This document shows positions 45,367 to 54,633 of a stretch of 64,000 bases of DNA, piece by piece. The notes under the pieces are model-generated. The model was not told the origin of the DNA. It was given only the letters and a program-made list of their open reading frames with translations, and searched no databases. Each line of letters opens with the position of its first letter. The stretch's first letter is position 1. Location of the stretch: positions 310,001 to 374,000 of the forward strand of contig CAVXBB010000015.1 in the NCBI GenBank assembly GCA_963759875.1, read 5' to 3'. Made by a program: the position numbers and the translations under genes. Source of the stretch: JAFAGX01 sp963759875. Lineage in GTDB: Bacteria > Acidobacteriota > Terriglobia > Terriglobales > Acidobacteriaceae.

Positions 45367-46729
45367 AGCGTGTGACCCGGCCGAGAACGCCCTAAGCTCG
45401 GTTCCGTTTTCGTTGACTAAGCAGTCTTTTTCCGGTGAAACCACACGTGGCGGAATCTATCTGGCAGGTCGTTATGCGCTCGGCGTAATCGTGAGCTTGG
45501 GCAACATGCTCATAATGACCTGGTGGATTGGTCCCCATGCATACGGCATATTTGTTACCGCTATCAGTATCGTCGCTTTCCTGGCGGCGGTGGCACGGAG
45601 CGGAGTCGATACCTATTTGGTTCGAACCGAGACGCCTCCTGACAAATGCATGTACGGAACCGCTGTCACAGTCGTGCTCGCCATTTCGATTGTTCTTGCA
45701 GCTAGTGCAGCAGTCGCCACGCCCGCGCTGGTTCGATGGTACGGCAATCGCGAATTTGTAGCTCCGTATTTGGTGCTGCTCATGACGGTTCCGATGACAG
45801 CTGTTACTGGCGTGCCGATGGCCAAGCTGGAGCGCGCACTCGACTTTCGAAACGTCGCCGCCATCGAGCTAGCAGGCCAGTTTCTCGGATTACTCGTGGC
45901 TGCATTGCTTGCATGGTATCGGGCCGGAGTGTGGGCGCCGGTTGTGGGTCAGATCGCTTGGCAGTTGATGACTCTGATTGCGGTTGCCGTATGCGCCTCA
46001 ATCCGTCTCGAATCCCGCTTCGACGCAGGGCAGGCACGGGCAATGCTGTCGTTCGGTGTGGGGCTGACTGCATCACTCCGAATTTGGCAGTTACGAACGT
46101 TGGTGAATCCGCTGCTCGTAGGACGCTTCGCCGGCGCAGAAGGGGTCGCCTTTGTCGCGCTTGCGGTGCGCATCGCTGAGGCGCTCGGCACGATTCGTCT
46201 GGCTGCTGGTCGCATGGCCATTGCCGCACTCGCACGCCTGCAGGGTAGTCTCCAACAATTCCGTAGCGCTCTGCAACAAGCGCTATACCTTCAGGTGATA
46301 ACTCTGGGCCCATTGTTGTGCGCCTTTGCCTTGCTCGGGCCAGCCATTCTTCCGCGTGTGCTTGGCGTGCGTTGGATGCCTAGCTTGTCGCTCTATCCAT
46401 TCGTGGCCGCCGGTGTGTTGGTGAATTCGGTTTACAACCTACAGGCATCGGCATTGTTCGTGGTGGGAAAACAATGGACAGTGATGCAATGCTATTCAGT
46501 TCACGTGCTGTTGTTGGCTGCAGGCACGTTGCTTCTTCTCCCGCGCCTCGGTATCGCTGGTTATGGCTGGGCCGAGTTGGTCGCGTGTGCTTCGTACGTC
46601 GGGATTCATAAAAGCCTTGGGCGGTGTGTGGCCATTTCTTACCGTCGACTCGCCGCTTGTGTCGCGGTGTTCGTCCCCGTTCTCTTCATAGTGCCTTTAT
46701 TCAACCTCTTGCGCCGCATTGTGCGATAG
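45353..46729 (+). CDS. Oligosaccharide flippase (Wzx/MviN-like)
   Basis: 458 residues, GTG start at 45353 inside the previous gene. About 12-14 hydrophobic helices. The N-terminal GGIYLAGRYALGVIVSLGNM and the helix with an Arg at GVDTYLVRTE are typical of the polysaccharide biosynthesis flippase family (Wzx, lipopolysaccharide biosynthesis RfbX-like). It would move undecaprenyl-linked repeat units across the membrane for polymerisation. Confidence 0.85.
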   Translation: MPLVEACDPAENALSSVPFSLTKQSFSGETTRGGIYLAGRYALGVIVSLGNMLIMTWWIGPHAYGIFVTAISIVAFLAAVARSGVDTYLVRTETPPDKCMYGTAVTVVLAISIVLAASAAVATPALVRWYGNREFVAPYLVLLMTVPMTAVTGVPMAKLERALDFRNVAAIELAGQFLGLLVAALLAWYRAGVWAPVVGQIAWQLMTLIAVAVCASIRLESRFDAGQARAMLSFGVGLTASLRIWQLRTLVNPLLVGRFAGAEGVAFVALAVRIAEALGTIRLAAGRMAIAALARLQGSLQQFRSALQQALYLQVITLGPLLCAFALLGPAILPRVLGVRWMPSLSLYPFVAAGVLVNSVYNLQASALFVVGKQWTVMQCYSVHVLLLAAGTLLLLPRLGIAGYGWAELVACASYVGIHKSLGRCVAISYRRLAACVAVFVPVLFIVPLFNLLRRIVR

Positions 46730-46747
46730 CTCCCACGCCAGTTGGAA

Positions 46748-47977
46748 ATGCCTACGATTGCCTATCTCGCCAATATTTTTCCATCCTCCGCCGAGCCGTA
46801 CGTACTTGACGAGATTCGCGAACTCCGGAAGCGGGGAATTTCCGTCATCGCTTGCAGCGCACTGCAAAGAACGGAGCCGCTCAACAATGAATTGCAACCG
46901 TTAATCAATGAAACCCTTTACCTCGAGCCCCTCCGCTTTTGGTTATGCGTCCAAGCGGGCTGTCGGTGCATTCGCGACTTTCCGCGCCTGAAGGATTTCT
47001 TTTTTCGAGGGCTTCAACGGCGCAAATACACTGAGCGGCGGCTGCCGGCATTGGTCCACAGTTTCCTTGGGGTCTACTATGCCCTGCTGCTGCGCAAATT
47101 TCACGTCGGTCATATACACGTACACCACGGCTATTTTGGTTGCTGGCTGGGGATGGTTGCGGCCCGCGTGCTCCAAATCCCATTCACGATGACACTGCAC
47201 GGTTCGGACCTGCTGGTGCACGCGGCCTATTTGGACAAGAAACTCGCAGAGTGCCAGTTTTGCATCACCATCTCAGAATTCAACCGCCAGCACATTCTCA
47301 AGAGTTATCCGGAAATCGATGCGGCAAAGATCCACGTGGTTCATGTTGGTGTCGATTGCGGATTGCAGAAGGGCCCGCGCACCGCGGTTCGATCAGAGGA
47401 ATCGCCCTTCAAGCTCCTTGCTGTGGGACGCCTACATGCGATCAAAGATCATGCATTCCTGGTGCGGGCCTGCCATTTACTGAAAATCCGCGGGCTGCGG
47501 TTTGTTTGCTGCATTGCAGGTGACGGACCCGAGCGGCATGCTCTGGAAGTACTGATCGGTGAGTTGCATCTCGAGCGGGAAGTTCGGCTGCTCGGAAATC
47601 TTTCACGCCACCAGCTTGCTGACTGTTATGAGAACGCCGATCTCATCGTCCTCACCAGCCGTAGTGAAGGCATTCCGCTGGTCCTCATGGAAGCAATGGC
47701 ACACAGCAAAATCGTGCTCGCACCGGCGATAACGGGCATACCTGAACTGGTGATGGACGGCAAGAACGGCTTTCTTTATCAGGCCGGCTCACTGCATGAC
47801 TTTATATCCCGAGTGGAGTTCATTTGTCGTGCTCACTCCTCCCTCACAGCGGTTGGTCGCAACGCACGCGAGTACATTCTTCAGGACTTCGACCGGGGAA
47901 AAAATCTGTCCGTTGTCTGTGATCTTCTTCTGACAAATCTGCACGATCGCCCAACCCGAGTCGCGATCGCAGCGTAG
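46748..47977 (+). CDS. GT4-type glycosyltransferase
   Basis: 409 residues from ATG 46748 (TTG 46742 also possible). GT-B fold: the N-domain begins MPTIAYLANIFPSSAEPYVLDEIREL and contains HVHHGYFGCWLGM and MTLHGSDLLVHA. The C-domain has LLAVGRLHAIKDHAFLVRA (sugar-nucleotide binding) and the E-x7-E-like motif RSEGIPLVLMEAMAHSKIVLA. It adds one sugar during exopolysaccharide repeat assembly, donor unknown. Follows the flippase gene after 18 bases. Confidence 0.88.
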   Translation: MPTIAYLANIFPSSAEPYVLDEIRELRKRGISVIACSALQRTEPLNNELQPLINETLYLEPLRFWLCVQAGCRCIRDFPRLKDFFFRGLQRRKYTERRLPALVHSFLGVYYALLLRKFHVGHIHVHHGYFGCWLGMVAARVLQIPFTMTLHGSDLLVHAAYLDKKLAECQFCITISEFNRQHILKSYPEIDAAKIHVVHVGVDCGLQKGPRTAVRSEESPFKLLAVGRLHAIKDHAFLVRACHLLKIRGLRFVCCIAGDGPERHALEVLIGELHLEREVRLLGNLSRHQLADCYENADLIVLTSRSEGIPLVLMEAMAHSKIVLAPAITGIPELVMDGKNGFLYQAGSLHDFISRVEFICRAHSSLTAVGRNAREYILQDFDRGKNLSVVCDLLLTNLHDRPTRVAIAA

Positions 47978-47993
47978 GCTGGGGCAAATCACC

Positions 47994-50405
47994 ATGAAAA
48001 TCCTCTTTTGCAATAAGTACAACTTCCGCTTTAGCGGCACAGAAGTTTACATGTTCGAGCTCATGGACCTGCTGCGATCCGAAGGACATGAAGTCGCTCT
48101 GTTTTCCATGCAGGACTGCCGCGGAAAAGCAACCGAATATGACCAGTACTTTGTCCCACATGTTGATTTCAAGGACCCCGATCTGCAGTGGATGATGCGC
48201 GCCAGGTTCGCCGCACATGCAATCTACTCGACAGATGCGCGCAGGCGACTACGGCAAATGATCTCAGCTTTTCGCCCTGATATCGCCCACGTCAGAAATA
48301 TCTATCACCATCTTTCACCATCAATCTTGTGGGAACTGAAGGCACAGGGGATTCCGGTGCTTTACCACCTCAATGATTTTAAGGTGCTATGTCCGGCGTA
48401 CAACCTGGTGTCGAAGGCAAATGCATGTGAGTGCATTTGCAAAGGTAAGTTTCGGAAAATGTTGACGAGGGGTTGCTACCAGGGTTCCACAGCGGCATCA
48501 CTGGTTCTGATGAGTGAGGCTTATGTGCACCATTGGGCCGGGACTTACCACAAATGCGTGGACCATTTCTTGGTTCCCAGCCAGTTCGCGAAAAAACTAC
48601 TGTCGGAGAACGGCTTTGATGCCGCAACGATCAGCGTCCTTCCTCATTTTCAGGTTTCGCCAGAAGTAGCTCCGCCCATCCCGCCGAATGCGCCGATAAT
48701 CTACTTCGGGCGGCTGTCGCGAGAAAAAGGAGTGGATGACCTCCTCCGGGCCATGAAGAGCCTGCCCGAAATCACACTGCTTATTGCTGGAGAAGGACCG
48801 CAACGCGAGGAACTACAGCGCTTGACTGAATCGCTACGACTTAAAAATGTCATCTTTGTCGGGCACCTCGACGGGGAACAACTCGATGAGTTAATCGCTT
48901 CCTCGCGTTTCACCATACTGCCTTCGCGAGCCTACGAAACGCTGGGCAAGAGCATTCTGGAATCCTACGCGTGGGCGCGACCCGTGATTGCATCGGATCT
49001 CGGTTCGCGGCGTGAGTTAGTTCGCGAAGGTGAGACTGGGCTGCTCACTCGGGCCGGCAGTGTTGAACAGCTCGCGGCAGCAATCTCTTATCTTTACGAA
49101 CGACCCGAGTTGGCTGCACAGATGGGATCTGCCGCTCGCCAACTTGTAAAAACCGATCATTCTCCGCAGAAGCACTATCAAGAGCTAATTAAGGTGTATG
49201 AGCGGCTGATCTCCCCACCGAGTGCTGCGCGAACAACTGCGAGAGCCGAGCCCATCCGGATCGCGTTCATCGGCGGGCGTGGCGTGATCTCGAAATACAG
49301 CGGAATCGAAACCTATTATGAGGAAGTCGGCGGCCGGCTTGCGCAGATGGGCCATGAAATGGTGGCTCATTGCCGCGGTTATTTCACCCCGAAGGTGGCG
49401 GCGTACAAGGGCATGCGAATCGTCCGTTTGCCGACAATCCGTACAAAGCACTTGGAGACTTTGACCCACACGCTTCTCAGCACCCTTCAGGTCATCTTCA
49501 CCAAGTGCGACATCGTGCATTATCACGCGCTGGGGCCCGCGTTGTTTACATTTCTTCCGCGCCTCTTCGGGAAGAGAACAGTTGTTACCGTGCAAGGACT
49601 TGATTGGCGGCGGAAAAAGTGGGCACGATTGCCCGCGTTCATTCTCAAACTAGGTGAGATCGCCTCGGTCCGCTTGCCTAATAAGACCGTGGTTGTCTCA
49701 AAAGAACTGCAACGCCATTACCGACTCCGATATGGGGTGCAGACAACATACATTCCCAACGGAGCGGTTTTACGAGAGCGGGTTAGAGCGGCAAAGATTC
49801 TGGATTGGCGCTTGCGTCCGGATAATTACATTCTCTTTCTCGGACGATTCTCACCCGAGAAGAATTGCCACCTGCTTATCGAGGCTTACCGAAAATTTGA
49901 TATGCCTTTGAAACTAGTGCTTGCCGGCGGGTCAAGCCACACAAGTTCTTATGTGGACGAACTGCGAAATTATGCGAACGACAAAATCGTTTTTCTAGAC
50001 TGGGTTGCTGGCGATGTACTGACCGAATTGCTGACCAACGCCGCTCTTTTCGTGCTGCCCTCCGATCTGGAGGGATTATCGCTGGCGCTGCTAGATGCAA
50101 TGGGGGCCGGCGTTTGCGTGCTCGCCAGCGATATCCCCGAAAATCGGGAGGTTGTCAGAGACGCAGGGTTCACTTTTCAGGCCGGTAACAGCGACGATTT
50201 GGCGCGAATGTTAGCGCTGTTAGCTTCGGATCCGGAGATTCGGGCGGTCGCAGGGCGCAGAGGAAAGCAGATCGTCGAAGAGTATTACTTGTGGTCCGAC
50301 GTGGCTCGCCAAATCAGCGAAATCTATTGCGAATTAATGGGACGAAGTTTGCCCCTTAGGAAAGATCAAATTTCGCCAGCCACAGAGATTCAAAAAGTGG
50401 CGTAA
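47994..50405 (+). CDS. Double glycosyltransferase: two GT4 domains fused head to tail
   Basis: 803 residues. Unit 1 (about 1-395) has the GT4 N-domain MKILFCNKYNFRFSGTEVYM, then IYFGRLSREKGVDDLLRAM and SRAYETLGKSILESYAWARPV. A linker (about 395-415) leads to unit 2 (about 415-790), which starts anew with RIAFIGGRGVISKYSGIETYYEEV and ends with YILFLGRFSPEKNCHLL and SDLEGLSLALLDAMGAGVCV. Both units keep the nucleotide-binding and acidic motifs. A fusion would let one protein add two consecutive sugars. Unit 1 contains a Cys-rich patch (KANACECICKGKFRK). Confidence 0.9.
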   Translation: MKILFCNKYNFRFSGTEVYMFELMDLLRSEGHEVALFSMQDCRGKATEYDQYFVPHVDFKDPDLQWMMRARFAAHAIYSTDARRRLRQMISAFRPDIAHVRNIYHHLSPSILWELKAQGIPVLYHLNDFKVLCPAYNLVSKANACECICKGKFRKMLTRGCYQGSTAASLVLMSEAYVHHWAGTYHKCVDHFLVPSQFAKKLLSENGFDAATISVLPHFQVSPEVAPPIPPNAPIIYFGRLSREKGVDDLLRAMKSLPEITLLIAGEGPQREELQRLTESLRLKNVIFVGHLDGEQLDELIASSRFTILPSRAYETLGKSILESYAWARPVIASDLGSRRELVREGETGLLTRAGSVEQLAAAISYLYERPELAAQMGSAARQLVKTDHSPQKHYQELIKVYERLISPPSAARTTARAEPIRIAFIGGRGVISKYSGIETYYEEVGGRLAQMGHEMVAHCRGYFTPKVAAYKGMRIVRLPTIRTKHLETLTHTLLSTLQVIFTKCDIVHYHALGPALFTFLPRLFGKRTVVTVQGLDWRRKKWARLPAFILKLGEIASVRLPNKTVVVSKELQRHYRLRYGVQTTYIPNGAVLRERVRAAKILDWRLRPDNYILFLGRFSPEKNCHLLIEAYRKFDMPLKLVLAGGSSHTSSYVDELRNYANDKIVFLDWVAGDVLTELLTNAALFVLPSDLEGLSLALLDAMGAGVCVLASDIPENREVVRDAGFTFQAGNSDDLARMLALLASDPEIRAVAGRRGKQIVEEYYLWSDVARQISEIYCELMGRSLPLRKDQISPATEIQKVA

Positions 50406-50509
50406 TCGCAAACCTCGTCCCTTCTGTTAGGCGAACGCTGGCAACCTGCCGCCCAGCGTGATCCAAGCTGTCCAAGTATAATTCCCGACTTGATCTCGGG
50501 AGCCATTCA

Positions 50510-51580
50510 ATGAGGACTCAACGCCTCGCTCTGTTTCTGCTATTCGTCTGTATCGCATGCCCGACGCTTGTCCACGCCACATCGGCCGATCCTGTGGATG
50601 ATTACGTTCAGGGCGAGATGCAACGCCAGCATATACCCGGTATTTCTCTGCTTGTCTCGCGTGATGGCAAGATCGTTCGCGCGGAAGGTTATGGCCTGTC
50701 AAATGTAGAACTGCAAGTTCCGGTCAAGCCTGCAACAGTATTCCAGTCGGGATCTGTCGGCAAGCAATTTACCGCGACCGCCGTCATGATGCTGGTGGAG
50801 GAAGGGAAGATTCGGCTGGATGATCCGGTCACGACCTATTTGAAAGGCGCTCCCGCAAGCTGGAATCAAGTCACCATTCGTGAACTGCTCAGCCACACAG
50901 CCGGGTTTACCGATTATCCGAAAAACTTCGATTTGCGCAAAGATTACACGGAGGCCCAACTGCTTAAGATTGTCGAAGGTGTACCGCTGGCATTTTCGCC
51001 GGGCACTAAGTGGAGCTACAGCAATCTTGGCTACCTGACGCTGGGCATCGTTATTCATCAAGTGACCGGTGAATTCTACGGCGACTTTTTGCGCGAACGG
51101 ATTTTCCAACCATTGGATATGACGACCACTCGCATCATCAGCGAAGCTGATATCGTTCCTAATCGCGCCGCTGGTTACCGGCTTCTGAAAGGAGAATTGA
51201 AGAACCAGGAGTGGGTCTCGCCAACCATGAACACAACCGCCGATGGCTCTCTCTATTTCTCGATTCTGGACCTTGCCAAATGGGATGCGGCGCTATACAC
51301 GGAAAAAGTTCTCAAGCGCTCGAGCCTTGACCAGATGTGGACGGTAACGAAGCTCAAAAATGGCCAGCCGAATTCGGGCCATTACGGTTTCGGATGGTTC
51401 ATCCTCACCAAAGATGGGCATCGCGTGCTCGATCACGGTGGTTCATGGCAGGGGTTCAAAACTCATATTTCACGCTACGTGGATGACAAACTCACAGTTG
51501 TCGTGCTCGCCAACCTTGAGCAGGCCGATCCTGAAATCATTGCCGACCATGTCGCAAAAATGTATCTGAACCAGCCCTAG
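50510..51580 (+). CDS. Secreted serine hydrolase of the beta-lactamase/penicillin-binding fold
   Basis: 356 residues with signal peptide (MRTQRLALFLLFVCIACPTLVHA). The SxxK motif is SVGK (82-85: FQSGSVGKQF), Y-x-N is YSN (about 170-172) and the third motif is HGG in LDHGGSWQGF. These are class C beta-lactamase-like serine hydrolase features; actual activity could be esterase, D-aminopeptidase or beta-lactam hydrolysis. Short C-terminal extension only. No operon partner is obvious; it precedes the multicopper oxidase on the same strand. Confidence 0.88.
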   Translation: MRTQRLALFLLFVCIACPTLVHATSADPVDDYVQGEMQRQHIPGISLLVSRDGKIVRAEGYGLSNVELQVPVKPATVFQSGSVGKQFTATAVMMLVEEGKIRLDDPVTTYLKGAPASWNQVTIRELLSHTAGFTDYPKNFDLRKDYTEAQLLKIVEGVPLAFSPGTKWSYSNLGYLTLGIVIHQVTGEFYGDFLRERIFQPLDMTTTRIISEADIVPNRAAGYRLLKGELKNQEWVSPTMNTTADGSLYFSILDLAKWDAALYTEKVLKRSSLDQMWTVTKLKNGQPNSGHYGFGWFILTKDGHRVLDHGGSWQGFKTHISRYVDDKLTVVVLANLEQADPEIIADHVAKMYLNQP

Positions 51581-51720
51581 TTCATTTCGGTATGCATCTC
51601 GCCGTGGATCAATCAAATTCACCCAGCGACGCCTTCACAAACGTCGGAGAAGCGCGAGCCAAAACTCGCGCGTACGATGCCCTTACTTGTGACATAATGG
51701 CACCCGCTTTGGAAGGAATA

Positions 51721-53604
51721 ATGCTCCCTTATTCGCGCTTGTTGTGCTTCCTTGTAGTGTGCCTCGGTGCTGCGACGGCACTCGCGCAAGTGCCGCCTAA
51801 TGAAGAAATTCTCGCGAATCAGAACCGAATTCCCGCGGGGAACTTGGAGAACGGAATTCTCACCGTTCACCTTGAGCTTCGAAAAGGCGTGTGGCACGCG
51901 GAAGCCGATGACGGCCCGCAGCTTTTTGTGCAAGCGTTTGGGGAAGCCGGAAAGCCCGCGCAGATCCCCGGACCGCTGCTGCGCATGGTGGCCGGCACCA
52001 CGATGCATGTCAGCATTACTAACACGCTGAAGAAGAAAGCAACCGTATATGGCCTGAACACGCGTCCGGGAGACCCCAATGCGGGAATTGAATTGGCTCC
52101 CAATGAAACCCGGGAATTGAGCTTTCCGGCAGGCGCGCCCGGAACCTATTTCTATTGGGCCCGAACCGTCACTGATCCTCCTGACCGTCCGCTCTTTGCT
52201 GACGCCCAGTTGAATGGTGCTTACATCGTTGATCCTCCTGGTGCAGTTCCGACGGACCGCATACTAATGATGAACCTCATGTTTGTGGAACCGGACGCGC
52301 TCCATGATACGGAGGAGATTGTCAGCATCAATGGAAAGTCGTTCCCGTATACAGAGCCGCTGGAATACACCATGGACGAAATCATTCGCTGGCGAGTGAT
52401 CAATGCAAGCTTTTTTGAGCACCCAATGCATCTTCACGGGGCTTTCTACAAGGTACTCAGCCTTGGCGATTTCGAGTCCGACACAGCATTCGCTGACGCC
52501 GACCAGCGATCCGTGGTGACACAGAACCTTCTCTCGGGTCGCACCATGATGCTGCAATGGAAGCCTTCGCACATGGGGCGCTGGTTGTTCCATTGTCATT
52601 TCGCAGCCCACATCTCGTCCGAAGAGCGTGTGCCGGTTCTGACTGAGACCGAGGCGCCACGCTATAACGCGCAAGCCGTTGCGGTTGCGGCCCACGACCA
52701 CGCCGGCATGCCACACATGAATGACATGGCGGGCCTGGTGATGGTGATTACGGTAAAACCCGCAGCTGGCGCTGTGTCCCAGCCGGTCATCCCGGCGGCG
52801 CCTCAAAAGCTGGATCTGGTCGTCGAGCCGACCGCCGTCAGCGGGAAAACGCCGACCTTCTCATGTTCGGTGCGGGAAGGAAAGAAAATCGTGGCGTCTG
52901 CCGATAAGTCTATGGGTCCGCCAATCGTGTTGACGCGCGACGAACCCGCAGAGATCACTGTAACGAATCATCTGTCCGAACCGACCACGATTCATTGGCA
53001 CGGGCTGGAACTCGACGCTTATTACGACGGGGTAATCGGAGCTGGCGCAGGAAATCAGATAACGCCCGCGATCCCGCCCGGCGGCAACTTTACTGCTCGC
53101 TTCACGCCGAACCGCGCGGGAACATTCATTTATCACACGCATGCTGCCGATCCCGACCAGCTTACCGGGGGAGTTTATGGCGCGCTCATCGTCCTCGATC
53201 CTGGCGAGAAATTCGATCCGGAGCACGATAGGGTGCTGATGCTGGGCACGCGTGAGTCAAGCTTCTTTGCGAAGCGAATCACGATCAACGGGGAAGAAGT
53301 GCCTAGCCCGATGGTTTTAACGCACGGCGTTCAATATCGGTTGCGAGTGGTTAACATGGCGCCCGATCTCGCAGCCGACCTTCAACTGGGTGCGAAAGAG
53401 CATCTTGCGACTTGGCGCGCGATTGCAAAAGATGGCGCCGACCTCCCGCCGCGTTTGATGAAAACCAGCGAGGCCAGCTTGCACATCGCCTCCGGAGAAG
53501 CCTACGATTACGAATTCCGGCCGGAGTTGCCCGGTGAAATTCCCATAGAGATAAAAAACACTGTGAATAACGCGAAGCTGGTGAGCAAGATTGTTGTGCA
53601 GTGA
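51721..53604 (+). CDS. Multicopper oxidase with reordered cupredoxin domains
   Basis: 627 residues from ATG 51721 (AAGGA upstream); signal peptide (LLCFLVVCLGAATALAQ). Copper motifs appear in the reverse of the usual order: HPMHLHG at 234-240 and HCHFAAH at 291-297 come first, and HWHG at 425-428 and HTH at 472-474 come second. Normally the HWHG/HxH pair is in domain 1 and HPxHLHG/HCH in the last domain. The first domain (about 20-150) lacks His ligands and so does the fourth (about 500-627). It looks like two two-domain units, each missing the half of the copper cluster that the other has. Position 10 after the Cys is Glu rather than Met/Leu. Likely periplasmic oxidase; substrate unknown. 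Confidence 0.86.
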   Translation: MLPYSRLLCFLVVCLGAATALAQVPPNEEILANQNRIPAGNLENGILTVHLELRKGVWHAEADDGPQLFVQAFGEAGKPAQIPGPLLRMVAGTTMHVSITNTLKKKATVYGLNTRPGDPNAGIELAPNETRELSFPAGAPGTYFYWARTVTDPPDRPLFADAQLNGAYIVDPPGAVPTDRILMMNLMFVEPDALHDTEEIVSINGKSFPYTEPLEYTMDEIIRWRVINASFFEHPMHLHGAFYKVLSLGDFESDTAFADADQRSVVTQNLLSGRTMMLQWKPSHMGRWLFHCHFAAHISSEERVPVLTETEAPRYNAQAVAVAAHDHAGMPHMNDMAGLVMVITVKPAAGAVSQPVIPAAPQKLDLVVEPTAVSGKTPTFSCSVREGKKIVASADKSMGPPIVLTRDEPAEITVTNHLSEPTTIHWHGLELDAYYDGVIGAGAGNQITPAIPPGGNFTARFTPNRAGTFIYHTHAADPDQLTGGVYGALIVLDPGEKFDPEHDRVLMLGTRESSFFAKRITINGEEVPSPMVLTHGVQYRLRVVNMAPDLAADLQLGAKEHLATWRAIAKDGADLPPRLMKTSEASLHIASGEAYDYEFRPELPGEIPIEIKNTVNNAKLVSKIVVQ

Positions 53605-53663
53605 AGGCGTCGTAATCGGATACGGAACTAGCCGGTACGAAATCGCGTCATCCGAATCTTGAG

Positions 53664-53882
53664 CTAGTTCCTGCGGAACTTCTCATATCCCAGAGCCGTG
53701 AGGCGAACCACGCCACGAATTTGCTCCTCGAGGAAGCCATCATTCCTGAGTTCCGCCATAGCTAACCGCGCAAAGGAGTCGTCCAGAATTGGTTTGGGCA
53801 GGGTTACAAACTGCTCCGGGTCTTGCTCGTAGCAATGAGCGAGGGTATTAAGGAGCTCGTTTTGGACCATTTCCTGATACAT
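53664..53882 (-). CDS. Small hypothetical protein, possibly winged-helix-like
   Basis: 72 residues beginning MYQEMVQNELLNTLAHCYEQD. The end (GVVRLTALGYEKFRRN) resembles the last strand and wing of winged-helix proteins. No named family seen. It converges on the multicopper oxidase gene; a long dyad (GGAACTAGC / GCTAGTTCC) spans the gap. Confidence 0.5.
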   Translation of the reverse strand: MYQEMVQNELLNTLAHCYEQDPEQFVTLPKPILDDSFARLAMAELRNDGFLEEQIRGVVRLTALGYEKFRRN

Positions 53883-54020
53883 AACTCTCTCCCCATCCGA
53901 CCTCGTATGCTAGGGCTTTTCGAAAAATTGCGGAATGGCTCGCGTAGGCCATTCGATTGGCCCCTTGGTAACCAGCTAAGTAGCTGTAATTGTTGTGCTT
54001 GCGGACAATATCTCAGAAAG

Positions 54021-54446
54021 TCAATGAAGTAGCTGGGCGATGACATGCAGCAACGGCTGGGCATCCTTCGTCAGCTGGTCTTTTTCAAGGAAGCCCGCCG
54101 CTCCATCGGCCACAAGCTTTTCTTCGTTTCGCTGCGAAAGGCTAGTGAGAACGAGTACGGGAATTTTCTTGGTTGCGGGATCTGCTTTCAACCGATGCAA
54201 AACAGAGGGGCCATCAAGTTTAGGTAAGAGCATGTCGAGCAGAATTAACGCAGGAAGTTTTTCCCGCGCCACACGCAGTGCCTGTTCCCCGTCGGCGGCG
54301 ACAAGCACTGAGTACCCGGCTTTGACCAGGGCGCGCTCGGTAGCGGTTCGGAAAAACCTGCTGTCGTCAACGACCAGAACAGTTTTCGCAGCTGATAAAG
54401 TCACAGTGAGCTCTGTCGGTACACGCCCATTCTGACACACAGTCAT
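54021..54446 (-). CDS. Single-domain response regulator
   Basis: About 141 residues, essentially one CheY-like receiver: the acid pair VLVVDDSRF, phospho-Asp in LILLDMLLPKLDG, Thr in VLVLTSLS and Lys in FLEKDQ are all present, so it can be phosphorylated. No output domain. A GTG one codon upstream is an alternative start. Its kinase partner is not in the window. It diverges from the PFK gene, with a 187-base gap. Confidence 0.85.
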   Translation of the reverse strand: MTVCQNGRVPTELTVTLSAAKTVLVVDDSRFFRTATERALVKAGYSVLVAADGEQALRVAREKLPALILLDMLLPKLDGPSVLHRLKADPATKKIPVLVLTSLSQRNEEKLVADGAAGFLEKDQLTKDAQPLLHVIAQLLH

Positions 54447-54633
54447 CACCGCTGAGTGTGACGAGGTTGATGCGGTGGCCCTATCCTATAGAATAGATTT
54501 ATCTAACCAGTTGAGAATAGTGCACACCAGTCAAACGCGCGGTTGTTTCTGTCGCGCAAAGTGCCACAGTGCGCAGCTTGTCCAAAATTCGCGGCGCAAA
54601 GCACGCTTGGGATCATAACAACGGGAATACGGA

